Part shown: piece after piece, positions 9,953-19,130 of the stretch
Layout of the letters: each line of letters begins with the position of its first letter
Numbering within the stretch: position 1 is the stretch's first letter
NCBI RefSeq assembly: GCF_001648175.1
Contig: NZ_CP015243.1
Location: 3,596,001-3,660,000 of the forward strand
Direction: 5' to 3'
From: Halotalea alkalilenta
GTDB taxonomy: Bacteria; Pseudomonadota; Gammaproteobacteria; Pseudomonadales; Halomonadaceae
DNA: 64,000 nucleotides
Position numbers and translations under genes: made by a program
The notes under the pieces: model-generated
Seen by the model: only the letters and a program-made list of their open reading frames with translations
Told to the model about the DNA's origin: nothing
Database searches by the model: none

Positions 9953-10579
9953 ATGCTGAGGATCTGGGGACGGGCCAACTCGAGCAACGTCAAGAAGGTA
10001 CTGTGGTGCGCTGAGGAGTTGGGCCTGCGCTTCGAGCGCATCGATGCCGGCGGCGCTTTCGGCTTGGTCGACGGCGAAGAGTTCAGGAAGATGAACCCCA
10101 ACGGCCTGGTACCCTGCATCGAGGACGATGGCTTCGTGCTGTGGGAATCCAACGCGATCATCCGCTATCTGCTTGCCCGCCACGGCGACGACTCGACGCT
10201 GCTGCCGGCGACTCTCGAGGGGCGCGCCAGTGCCGAGCGCTGGATGGACTGGTGCAGCTTCTCCCTGTCCGCTCCCTTCGCAGTGCTGGTCAAGCACCTG
10301 GTGCGCAGCCCCCCGGAGCGGCGGGATGCCCAGGCGGTCGTCCCGGCGGCGGCGAGCTTTGAGGCGTCGATGCGAATCGCCGATGCCGAGCTCGCGCAGT
10401 CTGCCTGGTTCAGCGGCGAGAGTTTCGGTATCGGCGACATCCCGCTCGGTGTACTGGTCTACAGCTGGTACGCCCTTCCCGGCCTCGAGCGCCCCTCGCT
10501 GCCCGCGCTCGAAGACTGGCAGCGCCGTCTCGCCGAACGCCCGGCGTTTCTCCACTGGGTCGCCGTCCCGCTGAGCTGA
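9953..10579 (+). CDS. Glutathione S-transferase family protein
   Basis: The protein has 208 residues. An N-terminal thioredoxin-like domain carries the cis-Pro motif NGLVPCIEDDGFVLWESNAI (about residues 45-64, with the usual VP and the E-S-N glutathione-contact triplet), and an all-helical C-terminal domain follows. The N-terminus MLRIWGRANSSNVKK places Ser/Asn at the catalytic site, as in theta/beta-like bacterial GSTs. ATG at 9953 is chosen because AAAGGAG lies seven bases upstream. The substrate is unknown; a detoxification role is family inference. It stands alone and ends in a GC hairpin. Confidence 0.85.
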   Translation: MLRIWGRANSSNVKKVLWCAEELGLRFERIDAGGAFGLVDGEEFRKMNPNGLVPCIEDDGFVLWESNAIIRYLLARHGDDSTLLPATLEGRASAERWMDWCSFSLSAPFAVLVKHLVRSPPERRDAQAVVPAAASFEASMRIADAELAQSAWFSGESFGIGDIPLGVLVYSWYALPGLERPSLPALEDWQRRLAERPAFLHWVAVPLS

Positions 10580-10593
10580 GCCCGAGCGCAGGC

Positions 10594-10611
10594 CCGCCCC
10601 GGACGGGGCGG
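10594..10611 (+). terminator. GC hairpin after the GST gene
   Basis: A 7-bp all-GC stem (CCGCCCC with GGGGCGG) and a GGAC loop lie 15 bases after the stop codon. There is no U-run, so termination strength is uncertain. Confidence 0.45.
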
Positions 10612-10669
10612 CAACCGCCTGGCACCATGTTAGACTCTGGCCAAGCCCCACCAGCAGCCAAGCGACGCC

Positions 10670-11770
10670 ATGACCAAGACACGCATCGGCCTGATCTTCG
10701 GCGGAAAATCCGCTGAGCACGAAGTCTCCCTACAGTCGGCGAAGAACATCGTCGACGCCCTCGACAAGACCCGCTTCGAGGTCACGATGATCGGCATCGA
10801 CAAGCAGGGGCAGTGGCATCTGAACGATGCCTCCAACTTCTTGCTCGATGCCGACGACCCCTCGCGGATCGCGCTGCGCGAGTCGAATCGCGACCTCGCC
10901 GTGATGCCCGGCCGCAGCCATGGCCAATGGCTCGAAGCGGACGCAGGTGCGCTCGCCCAGCTCGACGTGATATTCCCGATCGTCCACGGCACCCTCGGAG
11001 AAGACGGCTCACTGCAAGGGCTGCTGCGCATCCTCGACCTGCCCCAGGTCGGCTCCGGGGTGCTCGGCTCGGCGATCTGCATGGACAAGGATGTGGCCAA
11101 GCGACTGCTGCGCGACGCAGGGCTGCAGGTGGCCCCTTTCGTCAGCGTCACCCGCACCCGCCGCGCCAGCCTCGATTTCGATGCCGTGGTCGACCAGCTC
11201 GGTCTGCCACTGTTCGTCAAGCCGGCGAGCCAAGGCTCCTCGGTGGGGGTCAGCAAGGTGGTCGACCGGGCGGGATTCGAACGCGCCCTCGATGAGGCGT
11301 TCTCATTCGATCACAAGGTACTGATCGAACAGGCGATCGAAGGCCGCGAGATCGAATGCGCGGTGCTCGGCAACGACGCCCCCAGAGCCAGCCTCTGCGG
11401 CGAGATCCTGCTCAGCGACGAGTTCTACTCCTACGACACCAAGTACATCAGCGAGAGCGGCGCGCGACTTTCGATTCCAGCCGAGCTCACCGACGCCCAA
11501 TCCGAAGCGATCCAGGCCGTGGCGCTCGAGACCTTCGCGCTGCTCGAATGCCAGGGCATGGCGCGGGTCGATGTCTTCCTCACTGAGGACGACCGAGTAG
11601 TGGTCAACGAGGTCAACACCCTCCCAGGCTTCACCCGGATCAGCATGTATCCGAAACTCTGGGAAGCAAGCGGGCTCTCCTACAGCGAACTTCTGACCAC
11701 GCTGATCGCACTCGCCCGCGAGCGCCATACCCAGGACCTCGCCCTCAAGAGCTCCCGCAGCGAGCGCTGA
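10670..11770 (+). CDS. ddl: D-alanine--D-alanine ligase (DdlA type)
   Basis: This ATP-grasp enzyme makes D-Ala-D-Ala for peptidoglycan. At 366 residues it matches the longer DdlA form and not DdlB (about 306). Visible motifs are [14 protein letters not shown] at the N-terminus, [15 protein letters not shown] in the ATP-grasp fold, YDTKYISE in the omega loop and [11 protein letters not shown] near the end, which supplies the Mg ligands. It is not in the mur/ftsQ cluster, which also fits DdlA. The start ATG at 10670 has only a weak ribosome-binding site. Its 3' end overlaps a convergent, shortened isochorismatase-like gene. Confidence 0.95.
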   Translation: MTKTRIGLIFGGKSAEHEVSLQSAKNIVDALDKTRFEVTMIGIDKQGQWHLNDASNFLLDADDPSRIALRESNRDLAVMPGRSHGQWLEADAGALAQLDVIFPIVHGTLGEDGSLQGLLRILDLPQVGSGVLGSAICMDKDVAKRLLRDAGLQVAPFVSVTRTRRASLDFDAVVDQLGLPLFVKPASQGSSVGVSKVVDRAGFERALDEAFSFDHKVLIEQAIEGREIECAVLGNDAPRASLCGEILLSDEFYSYDTKYISESGARLSIPAELTDAQSEAIQAVALETFALLECQGMARVDVFLTEDDRVVVNEVNTLPGFTRISMYPKLWEASGLSYSELLTTLIALARERHTQDLALKSSRSER

Positions 11771-12176
11771 ACGTTACACCGTCGCGCCCGCCAGGGCGCG
11801 GCGTCATCCGCGCGGTGGTCTCGCAACACTGCTCGGTACGGATGCCGCAGATCACCACCCGCCGGATGCCATGCTCGCGCAGCCAGGCCTCGAGTCCAGT
11901 GTCGGTGAAAGCGTTGTGAACCCGTTTAGTGAAGGTGACCGCTGCACGATCAGTGAACTCGAGCAATGGCGTGACCAGGCCGAGGGCTGGATCGAAAGGC
12001 GTACCGCCGCCCGGCTCGGCATGGAGGATGCGCACCAGGGGCATCGCCGCCGCGTGGGCTGCGTCGATCAGCCGGCGCAGAGGCGGGACGAAGGCCTGAT
12101 AACGCTCTGCCTGCCAGTAGTCACGGGCGGTAAAGGAGTTCTGCGCGTCAATAAGCAGCAGGGCGGTGGCACTCAT
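11745..12176 (-). CDS. Isochorismatase-family cysteine hydrolase, apparently 3'-truncated
   Basis: The N-terminal 120 residues are a normal small cysteine hydrolase with a complete catalytic triad: D10 (LLIDAQN), K84 (FTKRVHNAF) and C117 ([13 protein letters not shown]). After that the family strand and helix that should continue for roughly 50 more residues is replaced by a low-complexity tail that runs into the 3' end of ddl (26-base overlap). I read this as loss of the 3' part of the gene, so it may be a pseudogene. The joining point coincides with a GC hairpin at 11783-11800. Isochorismatase-like enzymes hydrolyse varied amides and esters; the substrate is unknown. Confidence 0.6.
   Translation of the reverse strand: MSATALLLIDAQNSFTARDYWQAERYQAFVPPLRRLIDAAHAAAMPLVRILHAEPGGGTPFDPALGLVTPLLEFTDRAAVTFTKRVHNAFTDTGLEAWLREHGIRRVVICGIRTEQCCETTARMTPRPGGRDGVTFSARCGSS
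11783..11800 (+). terminator. GC hairpin after ddl
   Basis: CGCGCCC (11783-11789) and GGGCGCG (11794-11800) form a 7-bp stem with a four-base loop, 12 bases after the ddl stop. It has no U-run. It lies inside the degenerate 3' end of the convergent gene. Confidence 0.45.
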
Positions 12177-12270
12177 GGCAGAACCTCGGGGAGCGGCGGG
12201 AAGGCTTGGGCTTAATCGCCTGCGGCCCTCCCGCTCAAGGCACTGCGTCGCCGCTAGCGGACTTATCCGA

Positions 12271-12789
12271 TCATGCTTTGCGGCGCTCGCGCGGTGGACA
12301 GGTGGGCACCCGTGTCTTCAGCGCTTCGACGAAGCGGCGGCGGTCGGCACGCGCCAGCATGCCGATCGGCACGACCCTGGCTCTGTGCCTGCCGTGGTTG
12401 AGCCGCAGCCTGACGTTGGTGACATGGCCACCGCGTTCGAGGCATTCGATCTCGTCGAAGCGCAGGCTGATCATGCGCGGTGAAAACAGCGACCCACCCA
12501 TGTAGCGCAGCCGCTCGCGCTCGAGGCGCAGCGCCGGGGTGCAGCGCTTGCGCCGATGGAGATGATGAGCCAGCAGCGCAGCCCAGGCCGCCATCACCAG
12601 GACCAGCGGCAGCGCCTCGAGCAGGCGCTGCTCGCGAGCGGAGACGACCAGGATCGTCACCGCGCCAGCGAGCAGCACGCTCAGCCCGATACCCAGGATC
12701 ACCAGGTTGCGCCGGGGCTCGCTGAAGAACTCGTCACCCGCTGCGGCGGGCTGCCCAAGGGAAGTCACGTGCTGATCACTCCTGCTCAT
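12271..12789 (-). CDS. Small inner-membrane protein with two transmembrane helices, function unknown
   Basis: The protein has 172 residues. Two hydrophobic helices (about 29-50 and 58-74) are joined by a short loop, and a basic cytoplasmic domain of about 95 residues follows with alternating beta-like segments. The layout resembles the PH-like membrane proteins often called YdbT/YcxB-like, but I do not recognise a named family with confidence. Its ATG overlaps the stop of the upstream GNAT gene as ATGA, so the two are translated together. Confidence 0.65.
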   Translation of the reverse strand: MSRSDQHVTSLGQPAAAGDEFFSEPRRNLVILGIGLSVLLAGAVTILVVSAREQRLLEALPLVLVMAAWAALLAHHLHRRKRCTPALRLERERLRYMGGSLFSPRMISLRFDEIECLERGGHVTNVRLRLNHGRHRARVVPIGMLARADRRRFVEALKTRVPTCPPRERRKA

Positions 12790-13364
12790 CTGCTGGCGAC
12801 CATCCGTTGCGAACGGTCGGTGCTTGGCGTTTGGTCGAAGCCGGCGTGGCCGAGGGTATAGCGATAGCGCAGGCGCTCAAGCACCACCCCACCGCGCTCG
12901 ACCCGCTCGCTGGAAAGCCTGCGCCAGCCGAGGTGCTCGAGCCTGGGCGCGAGCACCAGGCTGGCATCGATATCGAGATGGGCGAGCTTCTCGGCGCGGG
13001 CCTGGTCGAGCGCCGCGGCGAGCAGGCAGGCGCCAATCCCGCGCCCCTGCAGCGAAGGCCAGACATAGAGCATGCTGATGCGGCCATGCGGCAGGTCGAG
13101 CTCACAGAAACCGACGCAGCGGCGGTCGAGGTCGGCGACCAAGGTGCGATAGCGCAGCTGGCGCATCACCCAGGCGCCGGGGTCGCGCGGCAGCGCGCAG
13201 GCCCAGGCCTCGCGCTGGTCGAGATCATAGTGGCCCGCGGCCCCGCGCATGATCGCGTGGTGAAAGACCTCGGCCTGATCCACGGCATCCTGGTCCCGGG
13301 CCAGGCGCAGGCGGACGCGTTCGAGCAGCGCATCGGAGGGACGATGGCGTTGAGGTTCGATCAT
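12786..13364 (-). CDS. GNAT-family N-acetyltransferase
   Basis: The 192-residue protein has the GNAT acetyl-CoA loop WPSLQGRGIGACLL in the middle, preceded by the strand ISMLYV, so the fold is clear. The substrate is unknown. I start at ATG 13364 (MIEPQRHRPSD), since the upstream extension to 13577 is low-complexity and crosses the divergent trmO promoter. It is the first gene of a two-gene unit with the membrane protein downstream, overlapping by ATGA. Confidence 0.78.
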   Translation of the reverse strand: MIEPQRHRPSDALLERVRLRLARDQDAVDQAEVFHHAIMRGAAGHYDLDQREAWACALPRDPGAWVMRQLRYRTLVADLDRRCVGFCELDLPHGRISMLYVWPSLQGRGIGACLLAAALDQARAEKLAHLDIDASLVLAPRLEHLGWRRLSSERVERGGVVLERLRYRYTLGHAGFDQTPSTDRSQRMVASR

Positions 13365-13575
13365 CGGTCGTTCCGGTCGAAAAGACGTGGGTGCCAGCCG
13401 GCGCTGGCATACGCAATGGACCACGAATGCCGCGACGGGTTCGCCCGGCATGGGTGGAAGCACAGAGAGCCTACCCAACTCGTCGAGCCGACGCCACAAC
13501 GCCGATCTCGCCGACCGCCGCCACTGCTTGCTAGACTGCGCGGCGATCCCCTCGACGTATTCTCGGACCCCGGCC

Positions 13576-14298
13576 ATGCCCTGCGCCTCTCACTACGCCC
13601 TCGCGCCGATCGGCCTGATCGAAGGCTGCTACCCGGACAAGTTCGGCGTCCCTCGCCAGCCCGGGCTCGCCCGCGCCGCGACCGCGCGCCTGCGCCTGCT
13701 CGGCGAGTTCGCCCAGCCGGATGCGGTGCGCGGCATCGATGCATTCAGCCACCTATGGCTGACCTTCGTCTTTCACCTCAGTCCGCCCCGCTGGACGCCG
13801 CTGGTGCGGCCACCGCGGCTCGGCGGCAACCGCAAGACCGGGGTATTCGCCTCGCGCGCAACGCACCGGCCCAACCGGCTCGGCCTCTCGCTGGTCGAAC
13901 TGGTGGGCGTCGAGCTCGATGATGGCGTCTGCCTGGTGCTGCGCGGCCATGACCTGGTCGATGGCACCCCGGTGGTCGACATCAAGCCCTATCTGCCCTG
14001 GGCCGACGGTGCCGAACACGCGCGCGCCGGCTTCGCCCCCGCCCCGCCCGAGCTGCTGCCGGTACGCTTCAGCGCCGAGGTGGAAGCCCAGCTCGCCAGT
14101 CGCGCCGATGGCGCGTCGCTGCGCGCGCTGATCGAGGACGTACTCGCCCAGGACCCTCGCCCTGCCTATCATCCCATCGATCCAGCGCGACGCTACGGCG
14201 TGCGGCTCGCCGACCTCGATGTCGGCTTTCGCCTCTGCGCGACGGAAAACGGCCCGCAGGTCGAAGTGATCGACCTGCGGGCCTGGAAACGCCCCTGA
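13576..14298 (+). CDS. trmO: tRNA (adenine(37)-N6)-methyltransferase TrmO
   Basis: TrmO (YaeB/TsaA) methylates N6 of t6A37 in tRNA-Thr using SAM. The 240-residue protein shows the family blocks EGCYPDKFGVPRQPGL, FSHLWLTFVFH, NRKTGVFASRATHRPNRLGLS (here abbreviated; Arg and His are the SAM contacts) and DIKPYLPW. ATG at 13576 fits the family start. It acts downstream of the t6A pathway whose TsaB is encoded at 2.1-2.8 kb. The 3' coding end contains a perfect 13-bp inverted repeat. Confidence 0.93.
   Translation: MPCASHYALAPIGLIEGCYPDKFGVPRQPGLARAATARLRLLGEFAQPDAVRGIDAFSHLWLTFVFHLSPPRWTPLVRPPRLGGNRKTGVFASRATHRPNRLGLSLVELVGVELDDGVCLVLRGHDLVDGTPVVDIKPYLPWADGAEHARAGFAPAPPELLPVRFSAEVEAQLASRADGASLRALIEDVLAQDPRPAYHPIDPARRYGVRLADLDVGFRLCATENGPQVEVIDLRAWKRP
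14251..14283 (+). terminator. Inverted repeat embedded in the 3' coding end of trmO
   Basis: GGCCCGCAGGTCG at 14251-14263 pairs perfectly with 14271-14283 across a 7-nt loop. The repeat ends 15 bases before the trmO stop. There is no U-run. It may be a terminator placed inside the gene end or a mRNA-stabilising 3' structure between two convergent genes. Confidence 0.5.
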
Positions 14299-14310
14299 CC
14301 GTCCCCGGGG

Positions 14311-14898
14311 CTAGAACATGTGGATCCCATAGCCCCACAGCAGCACGCCCGCGGCGAGCAGCGCCTCGAGCACCAGCACCCCGATCGCGAACGCGGAGCC
14401 GGAAACCACCATCCCCTCTCGGCGATCGATATCGAGAAAGTCGGGGATCCCCGCCTGGAGCAAGTAACCGGTGTAGCAAAGCGCCACCAGCCCCACCACC
14501 GCCCAGAGCAGCGGCGCGGGATAGAGCGCGACCAGCCCGCTCAAAAACAGCGGTGTGGCGATGTAGCCGGCGAACACCACGCAGCGCCGGTGGCTCGGCC
14601 GATCAGGGTAGCGCCTGGCAAGCCAATGGATCACCGATCCCATCGCATAGACCGCGGCCAGCATCAGGATGTAGAACACCACCCCGAGCACCACCGCGGT
14701 ACCGGTTTCGATCCGCATGCTCGAGCCACCGATCTGCCACCCGACCTGAGTGGTACCGATGACCGCACAGATCACCGGGATGGCGGCCAGCAGCAGTACG
14801 TGATGCAGGTAGTGATGAGAGACGCTTTCGTGTTCACCGCGGATCTGGCGCCATTCGCGGTGCGGGTGGGCCAGCAGGCCCCATACGTGATTGACCAT
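14311..14898 (-). CDS. Yip1-family inner-membrane protein
   Basis: The 195-residue protein has about five hydrophobic helices. It begins with MVNHVWGLLAHPHREWRQI, the usual N-terminal amphipathic block of bacterial Yip1-domain proteins, and has a conserved GYIATPLFLSGLVALYP-type segment in the fourth helix region. The role of bacterial Yip1 proteins is not established. I choose ATG 14898 because GGAGT sits seven bases upstream; the ATG at 14913 lies before that site. It is convergent with trmO, 12 bases apart. Confidence 0.78.
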   Translation of the reverse strand: MVNHVWGLLAHPHREWRQIRGEHESVSHHYLHHVLLLAAIPVICAVIGTTQVGWQIGGSSMRIETGTAVVLGVVFYILMLAAVYAMGSVIHWLARRYPDRPSHRRCVVFAGYIATPLFLSGLVALYPAPLLWAVVGLVALCYTGYLLQAGIPDFLDIDRREGMVVSGSAFAIGVLVLEALLAAGVLLWGYGIHMF

Positions 14899-15041
14899 GC
14901 GATGACTCCTCACCCGCCGCGGGCCGCAGCCGGCAGGCTGGTGCGAAGGAGCGCGCCCGTGCGGCGCGGCGGCCCTAGACTTTTACTCTAGTCGCTCAGC
15001 GCGATCACGATGTGCGACCTTGGTCTCAGGCCAGCCACAAC

Positions 15042-15075
15042 GACATCGGCCCCGGCGAGCGCCGGGGCCGATGTC
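15042..15075 (-). terminator. Strong hairpin after purC
   Basis: This is a perfect stem of 15-16 bp (GACATCGGCCCCGGCG and its complement) with a minimal GC-closed loop, about 27 bases past the purC stop. It lacks a U-run but is the most stable hairpin nearby, and should end or protect the 3' end of dapA-bamC-MBL-purC. Confidence 0.65.
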
Positions 15076-15101
15076 TCGGGCCAGGATGGGAAGCATGCGG
15101 C

Positions 15102-15815
15102 TCAGCCGAAGTCGACACCGATCCGGCGACCGACCTCTTCATAAGCCTCGATCACACCGCCGAGCCCTTGGCGGAAGCGATCCTTGTCGAGCTTCTCGCG
15201 CGTATTCGCATCCCACAGCCGGCAGCCGTCCGGAGAGAACTCGTCGCCGAGCAGCAGTTCGCCTTTGTGAACGCCGAACTCGAGCTTGTAGTCGACCAGC
15301 AGGATGCCGGCATCGAGGAACAGCTGCCGCAGCACGTCGTTGACCTGGAAGGTCAGACGTTTGGCGGTGGCGAGCTGCTCGATGGTGGCATAGCCGAGCG
15401 AATCGGCGAGCGACTCGTTGATCATCGGATCGTGGAGGGCGTCGTTCTTGAGGAACAGCTCGAAGGTCGGCGGGTTCAGATCGCGTCCCTCTTCGATACC
15501 GAGCCGGCGGCACAGACCGCCAGCGGCGACGTTACGCACCACGCACTCGACCGGAATCATGTCCAGGCGCTTGACCAGGCTCTCGTCGTCCGAGAGCAGC
15601 CGCTCGAAATGCACCGGCACACCGGCTTCGCGCAGCTTGCCCATGATGAAGGCGTTGAACTTGTTGTTGACCATCCCCTTGCGTGCCAGCTGCTCGACCC
15701 GCTGGCCGTCGAAGGCGCTGGTGTCATCGCGAAAATGCATGATCAGCAGGTCAGGGTCGTCGGTGGCGAAGATCGACTTCGCCTTGCCGGCATAGAGTTC
15801 GTTGCGTTTTTCCAT
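15102..15815 (-). CDS. purC: Phosphoribosylaminoimidazole-succinocarboxamide synthase (SAICAR synthetase)
   Basis: This enzyme joins CAIR and aspartate with ATP in de novo purine synthesis. The 237-residue protein has [16 protein letters not shown] at the start (ATP-binding Lys), the [13 protein letters not shown] region, and the C-terminal [12 protein letters not shown] block, all standard for bacterial PurC. ATG at 15815 is preceded by GGAG. It is the last gene of the dapA-bamC-MBL-purC operon, the arrangement in which dapA-bamC-purC is known in many gammaproteobacteria. Confidence 0.97.
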   Translation of the reverse strand: MEKRNELYAGKAKSIFATDDPDLLIMHFRDDTSAFDGQRVEQLARKGMVNNKFNAFIMGKLREAGVPVHFERLLSDDESLVKRLDMIPVECVVRNVAAGGLCRRLGIEEGRDLNPPTFELFLKNDALHDPMINESLADSLGYATIEQLATAKRLTFQVNDVLRQLFLDAGILLVDYKLEFGVHKGELLLGDEFSPDGCRLWDANTREKLDKDRFRQGLGGVIEAYEEVGRRIGVDFG

Positions 15816-15854
15816 GGCGGAAATCTCCGAGGGAGGCGTTGGGCTATGCGTTGA

Positions 15855-16637
15855 TCAGAGCACGCGCTCGACCGTGCGGTCGAGCCGCTGCCAGCCGATG
15901 CCACGGTCCTGGGCCGCGACCATCAGCCGCGAGGCATCATTGTCGAGCAGGGGTTCGAGGGCCTCGAAGGCCAGCTCGGGCCGGTTGTTCTTGTCCGACA
16001 GGTGTGAAGCGACGACGCGCTGCAGCCGGTCGGTGCCCCAGTGGCGCAGCAGCGCCACCGCCTGGGCATTGGCCAGATGGCCCCAATGCCCGCCGACCCG
16101 CCTTTTGAGGCTCGGCGGATAGGGGCCTTCGGCCAGCATCCTGAGATCGTGGTTGCACTCGAGCAGCAATCCGTCGCAGTCGCGAAAGCGCCGGCGCACA
16201 TGGTCGGTGACATGGCCAAGATCGGTGAGTACGCCGAGCCGGCGGCCGGCGGTCTCGAACAAATACTGCACGGGCTCGCGCGCGTCGTGGGGAACGGTCA
16301 CGGGATCGATCTCCAAGTCCTTGATCGCGAAGCGCTGCTCCGGATTGATCAAGTGGACCCGCTCGAGCCCCTCGAGCTTGCCGGCGAGCCAAGTGCCGGC
16401 GGTGAGATAGACCGGCAGCTTCAAGCGCTTGGCCAGCGAGCGTACGCCGCGCAGATGATCGCCGTGCTCGTGGGTGACCAGCAGCGCATCGATCCTGGTC
16501 GGATCGATGCCGAGCAGCGCCATCCGCGCGAGCGCGTCGCGCAGGCCGAAACCGCAGTCGACCAGCACCAGCGCCTCGTCGCTCTCGACCAGCGTGGCGT
16601 TGCCCTTGCTGCCGCTACCCAGCGAGGCGAAGCGCAT
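15855..16637 (-). CDS. MBL-fold metallo-hydrolase (YycJ/WalJ-like)
   Basis: The 260-residue protein has the metal-binding signature THEHGDH at residues 55-61 and later the LLECNHD and HLSDKNNRPELA blocks that supply the remaining ligands. This block pattern resembles the YycJ/WalJ nuclease-like subgroup and not beta-lactamases. Its ATG shares a base with the bamC stop (TGATG), so it is translationally coupled. A nuclease role is family inference; no substrate can be read from the sequence. Confidence 0.82.
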   Translation of the reverse strand: MRFASLGSGSKGNATLVESDEALVLVDCGFGLRDALARMALLGIDPTRIDALLVTHEHGDHLRGVRSLAKRLKLPVYLTAGTWLAGKLEGLERVHLINPEQRFAIKDLEIDPVTVPHDAREPVQYLFETAGRRLGVLTDLGHVTDHVRRRFRDCDGLLLECNHDLRMLAEGPYPPSLKRRVGGHWGHLANAQAVALLRHWGTDRLQRVVASHLSDKNNRPELAFEALEPLLDNDASRLMVAAQDRGIGWQRLDRTVERVL

Positions 16638-17575
16638 CAGCGCAGGGTGCCAGCCACCGCCTCGAGAATCTCGCGGCTGACCGCCTCCGGCACCGGATTG
16701 CCCTGGTCATCGCTGACCGTGACGCCGACCCGCTGCGGGTCGAGACTGGCGACGTGCAGCCGATAGTCGGCGGTGGCGCCTCTCGAGAACCAGGAGAACC
16801 AGCCGCTGCTCTGCGCCGCGCGAGCATGGAAACGAATCCGCATCTCGCCACTTTGCTGGTCATGGTCGAGCAGGCGACGGTCGTCGCTGTCGAACGATTC
16901 GCCCAGCTGGTAGCTGAGCTCCGACCAAGCGCGCGGATAATCGAGCGCGATGAGCAGCCGCCAGTTGTTCTCGAAGGCATCGAGGCGCACGCGGTCGGCC
17001 TGGCTCAGCCCCTGCCCCGCCATCGAGTTCACCGACGACGCGCCGGTGGAGAAATGGCGTTCGAGCGCGGTGACGCAGGCATCGTCGGTGGCGTTGCCAG
17101 CAAGGCAGTAGACTTCGGTGGTGTTCGCTCGCAGCCCCTGGCGCAGCGCCAGGGTGACGTCGCTGGTGACGATCCGGCCCTGGGCGGGCTCGAGGCTCTG
17201 CACTTCACGGCCTTGGCTCGAGGCGAACTCGGTCAGCCGCGGCCAGACGCTCGAGGGCGTGCCCTGCACCACCAGCCAGCGCTGGCCATTGGCCTCGCGC
17301 ACTTCGACCGGCGCGCCACGGCTGGCGGTACCCATCGGCTCGGGACGCGGCACCTGGAAGTTGTTGCTCGGACGAACGAAGCCGCTGGATGCGTCGGGCA
17401 CCGGCATCGCATCCTGGAAGGCGCTCGCGTTGCGAGTCGCCGGCAGCTCGAGCGGCGGCGCCATCTCGGCATCGATGTATTCATAGTTGCGGTCGTGGAA
17501 GTAACCACCGCCACAGCCGCCGAGTAACAAGGTGAGAGGCAAGGCGACGAAGAGGGTCCGCTGTCTGATCATCAC
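16637..17575 (-). CDS. bamC: Outer-membrane assembly lipoprotein BamC
   Basis: BamC (NlpB) is an accessory lipoprotein of the BAM complex that inserts beta-barrels in the outer membrane. The 312-residue protein has a lipoprotein signal ending LLLGGC (C21), followed by an unstructured N-terminal stretch ending near [12 protein letters not shown], which in E. coli BamC contacts BamD. Two helix-grip domains follow. The start overlaps the dapA stop as ATGA. Divergence from E. coli is high, as usual for this protein, but the context dapA-bamC-purC supports the call. Confidence 0.88.
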   Translation of the reverse strand: MMIRQRTLFVALPLTLLLGGCGGGYFHDRNYEYIDAEMAPPLELPATRNASAFQDAMPVPDASSGFVRPSNNFQVPRPEPMGTASRGAPVEVREANGQRWLVVQGTPSSVWPRLTEFASSQGREVQSLEPAQGRIVTSDVTLALRQGLRANTTEVYCLAGNATDDACVTALERHFSTGASSVNSMAGQGLSQADRVRLDAFENNWRLLIALDYPRAWSELSYQLGESFDSDDRRLLDHDQQSGEMRIRFHARAAQSSGWFSWFSRGATADYRLHVASLDPQRVGVTVSDDQGNPVPEAVSREILEAVAGTLR

Positions 17576-18450
17576 TTGACCACCCCAGCGAGCTGGAGGG
17601 TCTCACCGACGGTGGCATGGTACTTGTCCGAAAGCCAGGTCAGCGGCAGCCGGATACCGGCCTCCGCCAGGCCCATCTGATTGAGCGCCCATTTGACCGG
17701 GATCGGATTGGCCTCGATGCCGAGCACCGAGTGCAAGGGCATCAGCCGGGTGTTGATCTGGTGGGCGCGTTCGGCATCGCCGTCCATCGCCGCCACGCAG
17801 AGATCGTGCATCGCTTTCGGCACGACGTTGGCGGAGACCGAGATCACTCCCTGGCCGCCGGCGAGGACGAACTCGCAAGCGGTCGGGTCGTCACCGGAGT
17901 AGAGGGCGAACTCGCTGCCCTGGAAGTGCTCGATCAGCTCCTCGGCGCGCTCGAGATCACCGGTCGCTTCCTTGAGCCCGATGATGCCCTCGAGCTCGGC
18001 GAGGCGGAACACGGTCTCGTTGTAGAGATCGACCCCAGTGCGCTTCGGCACGTTGTAGAGGATCACCGGCAGGCCAGCCTCGGCCACCGCCTTGAAGTGC
18101 TGGTAGAGTCCTTCCTGGGTCGGCCGGTTGTAGTAGGGCGTCACCGAGAGGCAGTAGTCGGCGCCCGCGTCCTTGGCGTAGCGAGCCAGGTTGACCGCCT
18201 CCCAGGTGGCATTGGCACCGGTACCGGCGATCACCGGGATGCGTCCTTTGACCTCGTCGACGATGGTGCGGATGACATCGAAGTGCTCCTCGACGGTCAT
18301 CGTGGTCGGCTCGCCGGTGGTGCCGGCGGCGACGATCCCGTCGGTGCCGTGCTCGAGATGGAAGCCGACCAGACGGCGCAGCGCGTCCCAATCGATTTCG
18401 CCGCTCACCTTCATCGGCGTCGCCAGGGCGACGATGCTGCCTGTGATCAT
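17572..18450 (-). CDS. dapA: 4-hydroxy-tetrahydrodipicolinate synthase
   Basis: This enzyme condenses pyruvate with aspartate semialdehyde, the first committed step to diaminopimelate and lysine. The 292-residue protein has the Schiff-base lysine K160 ([10 protein letters not shown]), Y132 (LYNVPKRTG) and R137, and the N-terminal [11 protein letters not shown] block with the catalytic Thr residues. It leads the operon and has a plausible promoter about 100 bases upstream. It is divergent from bcp. Confidence 0.97.
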   Translation of the reverse strand: MITGSIVALATPMKVSGEIDWDALRRLVGFHLEHGTDGIVAAGTTGEPTTMTVEEHFDVIRTIVDEVKGRIPVIAGTGANATWEAVNLARYAKDAGADYCLSVTPYYNRPTQEGLYQHFKAVAEAGLPVILYNVPKRTGVDLYNETVFRLAELEGIIGLKEATGDLERAEELIEHFQGSEFALYSGDDPTACEFVLAGGQGVISVSANVVPKAMHDLCVAAMDGDAERAHQINTRLMPLHSVLGIEANPIPVKWALNQMGLAEAGIRLPLTWLSDKYHATVGETLQLAGVVK

Positions 18451-18552
18451 CTCGCGAACCTCTCCGTATCGTCTTAGCTGAATGTCGTCTGCCGAACGCT
18501 GGCTGCGCGGGGCTTGCGCCGCGCTGTATGCGGTGCCGATGGACGGGGCTAA

Positions 18553-18581
18553 ATGTTACTGTCGCCCGGAAGTAGTGTACA
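18553..18581 (-). promoter_or_regulatory. Predicted promoter of dapA-bamC-MBL-purC
   Basis: On the minus strand TGTACA (18576-18581) and TAACAT (18553-18558) lie 17 bases apart, each 4/6 to consensus. The leader would be about 95 nt. Confidence 0.4.
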
Positions 18582-18635
18582 GCGACGTTTGTCCGCCGCC
18601 ATGGCGGGCCCGAACCAACCCCAAGGAGCGATACG

Positions 18636-19118
18636 ATGAGCCTGACCCTCAACCAACGGCTCGAGGACTTCAGCGCCCCCACCACCGGCGGCGGCACCCT
18701 GCGACTCTCAGAGCTCGCCGGACGCCAGCTGGTGCTCTACTTCTATCCCAAGGATGCCACCCCGGGCTGCACCACGGAGGGTCTCGACTTCAGCGCCCGC
18801 GCGGAGCGCTTCGCCGCCGCCAACACGCTGGTGTTCGGTGTCTCCCGCGACAGCCTCAAGCGCCATGAGAACTTCAAGGCCAAGCAGTGCTTCGCCTTCG
18901 ATCTGGTCAGCGATCCCGATGAAACCCTCTGCCGCGCCTTCGATGTGATCAAGCCGAAGAAACTCTACGGCAAGGAGTACGAAGGCATCGAGCGCAGCAC
19001 CTTCCTGATCGACGCCGAGGGCCGCTTGGTCAAGGAGTGGCGCAAGGTCTCGGTGAAGGGGCATGCAGACGAGGTGCTCGCCGCCGCCGAAGCGCTGGCC
19101 AGAGGCGAGACGCCCTGA
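18636..19118 (+). CDS. bcp: Thioredoxin-dependent peroxiredoxin, Bcp/PrxQ family
   Basis: This protein reduces hydrogen peroxide and organic hydroperoxides with electrons from thioredoxin. The 160-residue protein has the peroxidatic cysteine C45 in DATPGCTTE. The resolving cysteine five residues later found in E. coli Bcp is replaced by a Leu-Asp stretch. The only other Cys, C85 in KAKQCFAF, sits on helix 3, where another PrxQ subgroup keeps its resolving cysteine. ATG follows AAGGAG. It is divergent from dapA. Confidence 0.92.
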   Translation: MSLTLNQRLEDFSAPTTGGGTLRLSELAGRQLVLYFYPKDATPGCTTEGLDFSARAERFAAANTLVFGVSRDSLKRHENFKAKQCFAFDLVSDPDETLCRAFDVIKPKKLYGKEYEGIERSTFLIDAEGRLVKEWRKVSVKGHADEVLAAAEALARGETP

Positions 19119-19130
19119 AACGCGGCGACC

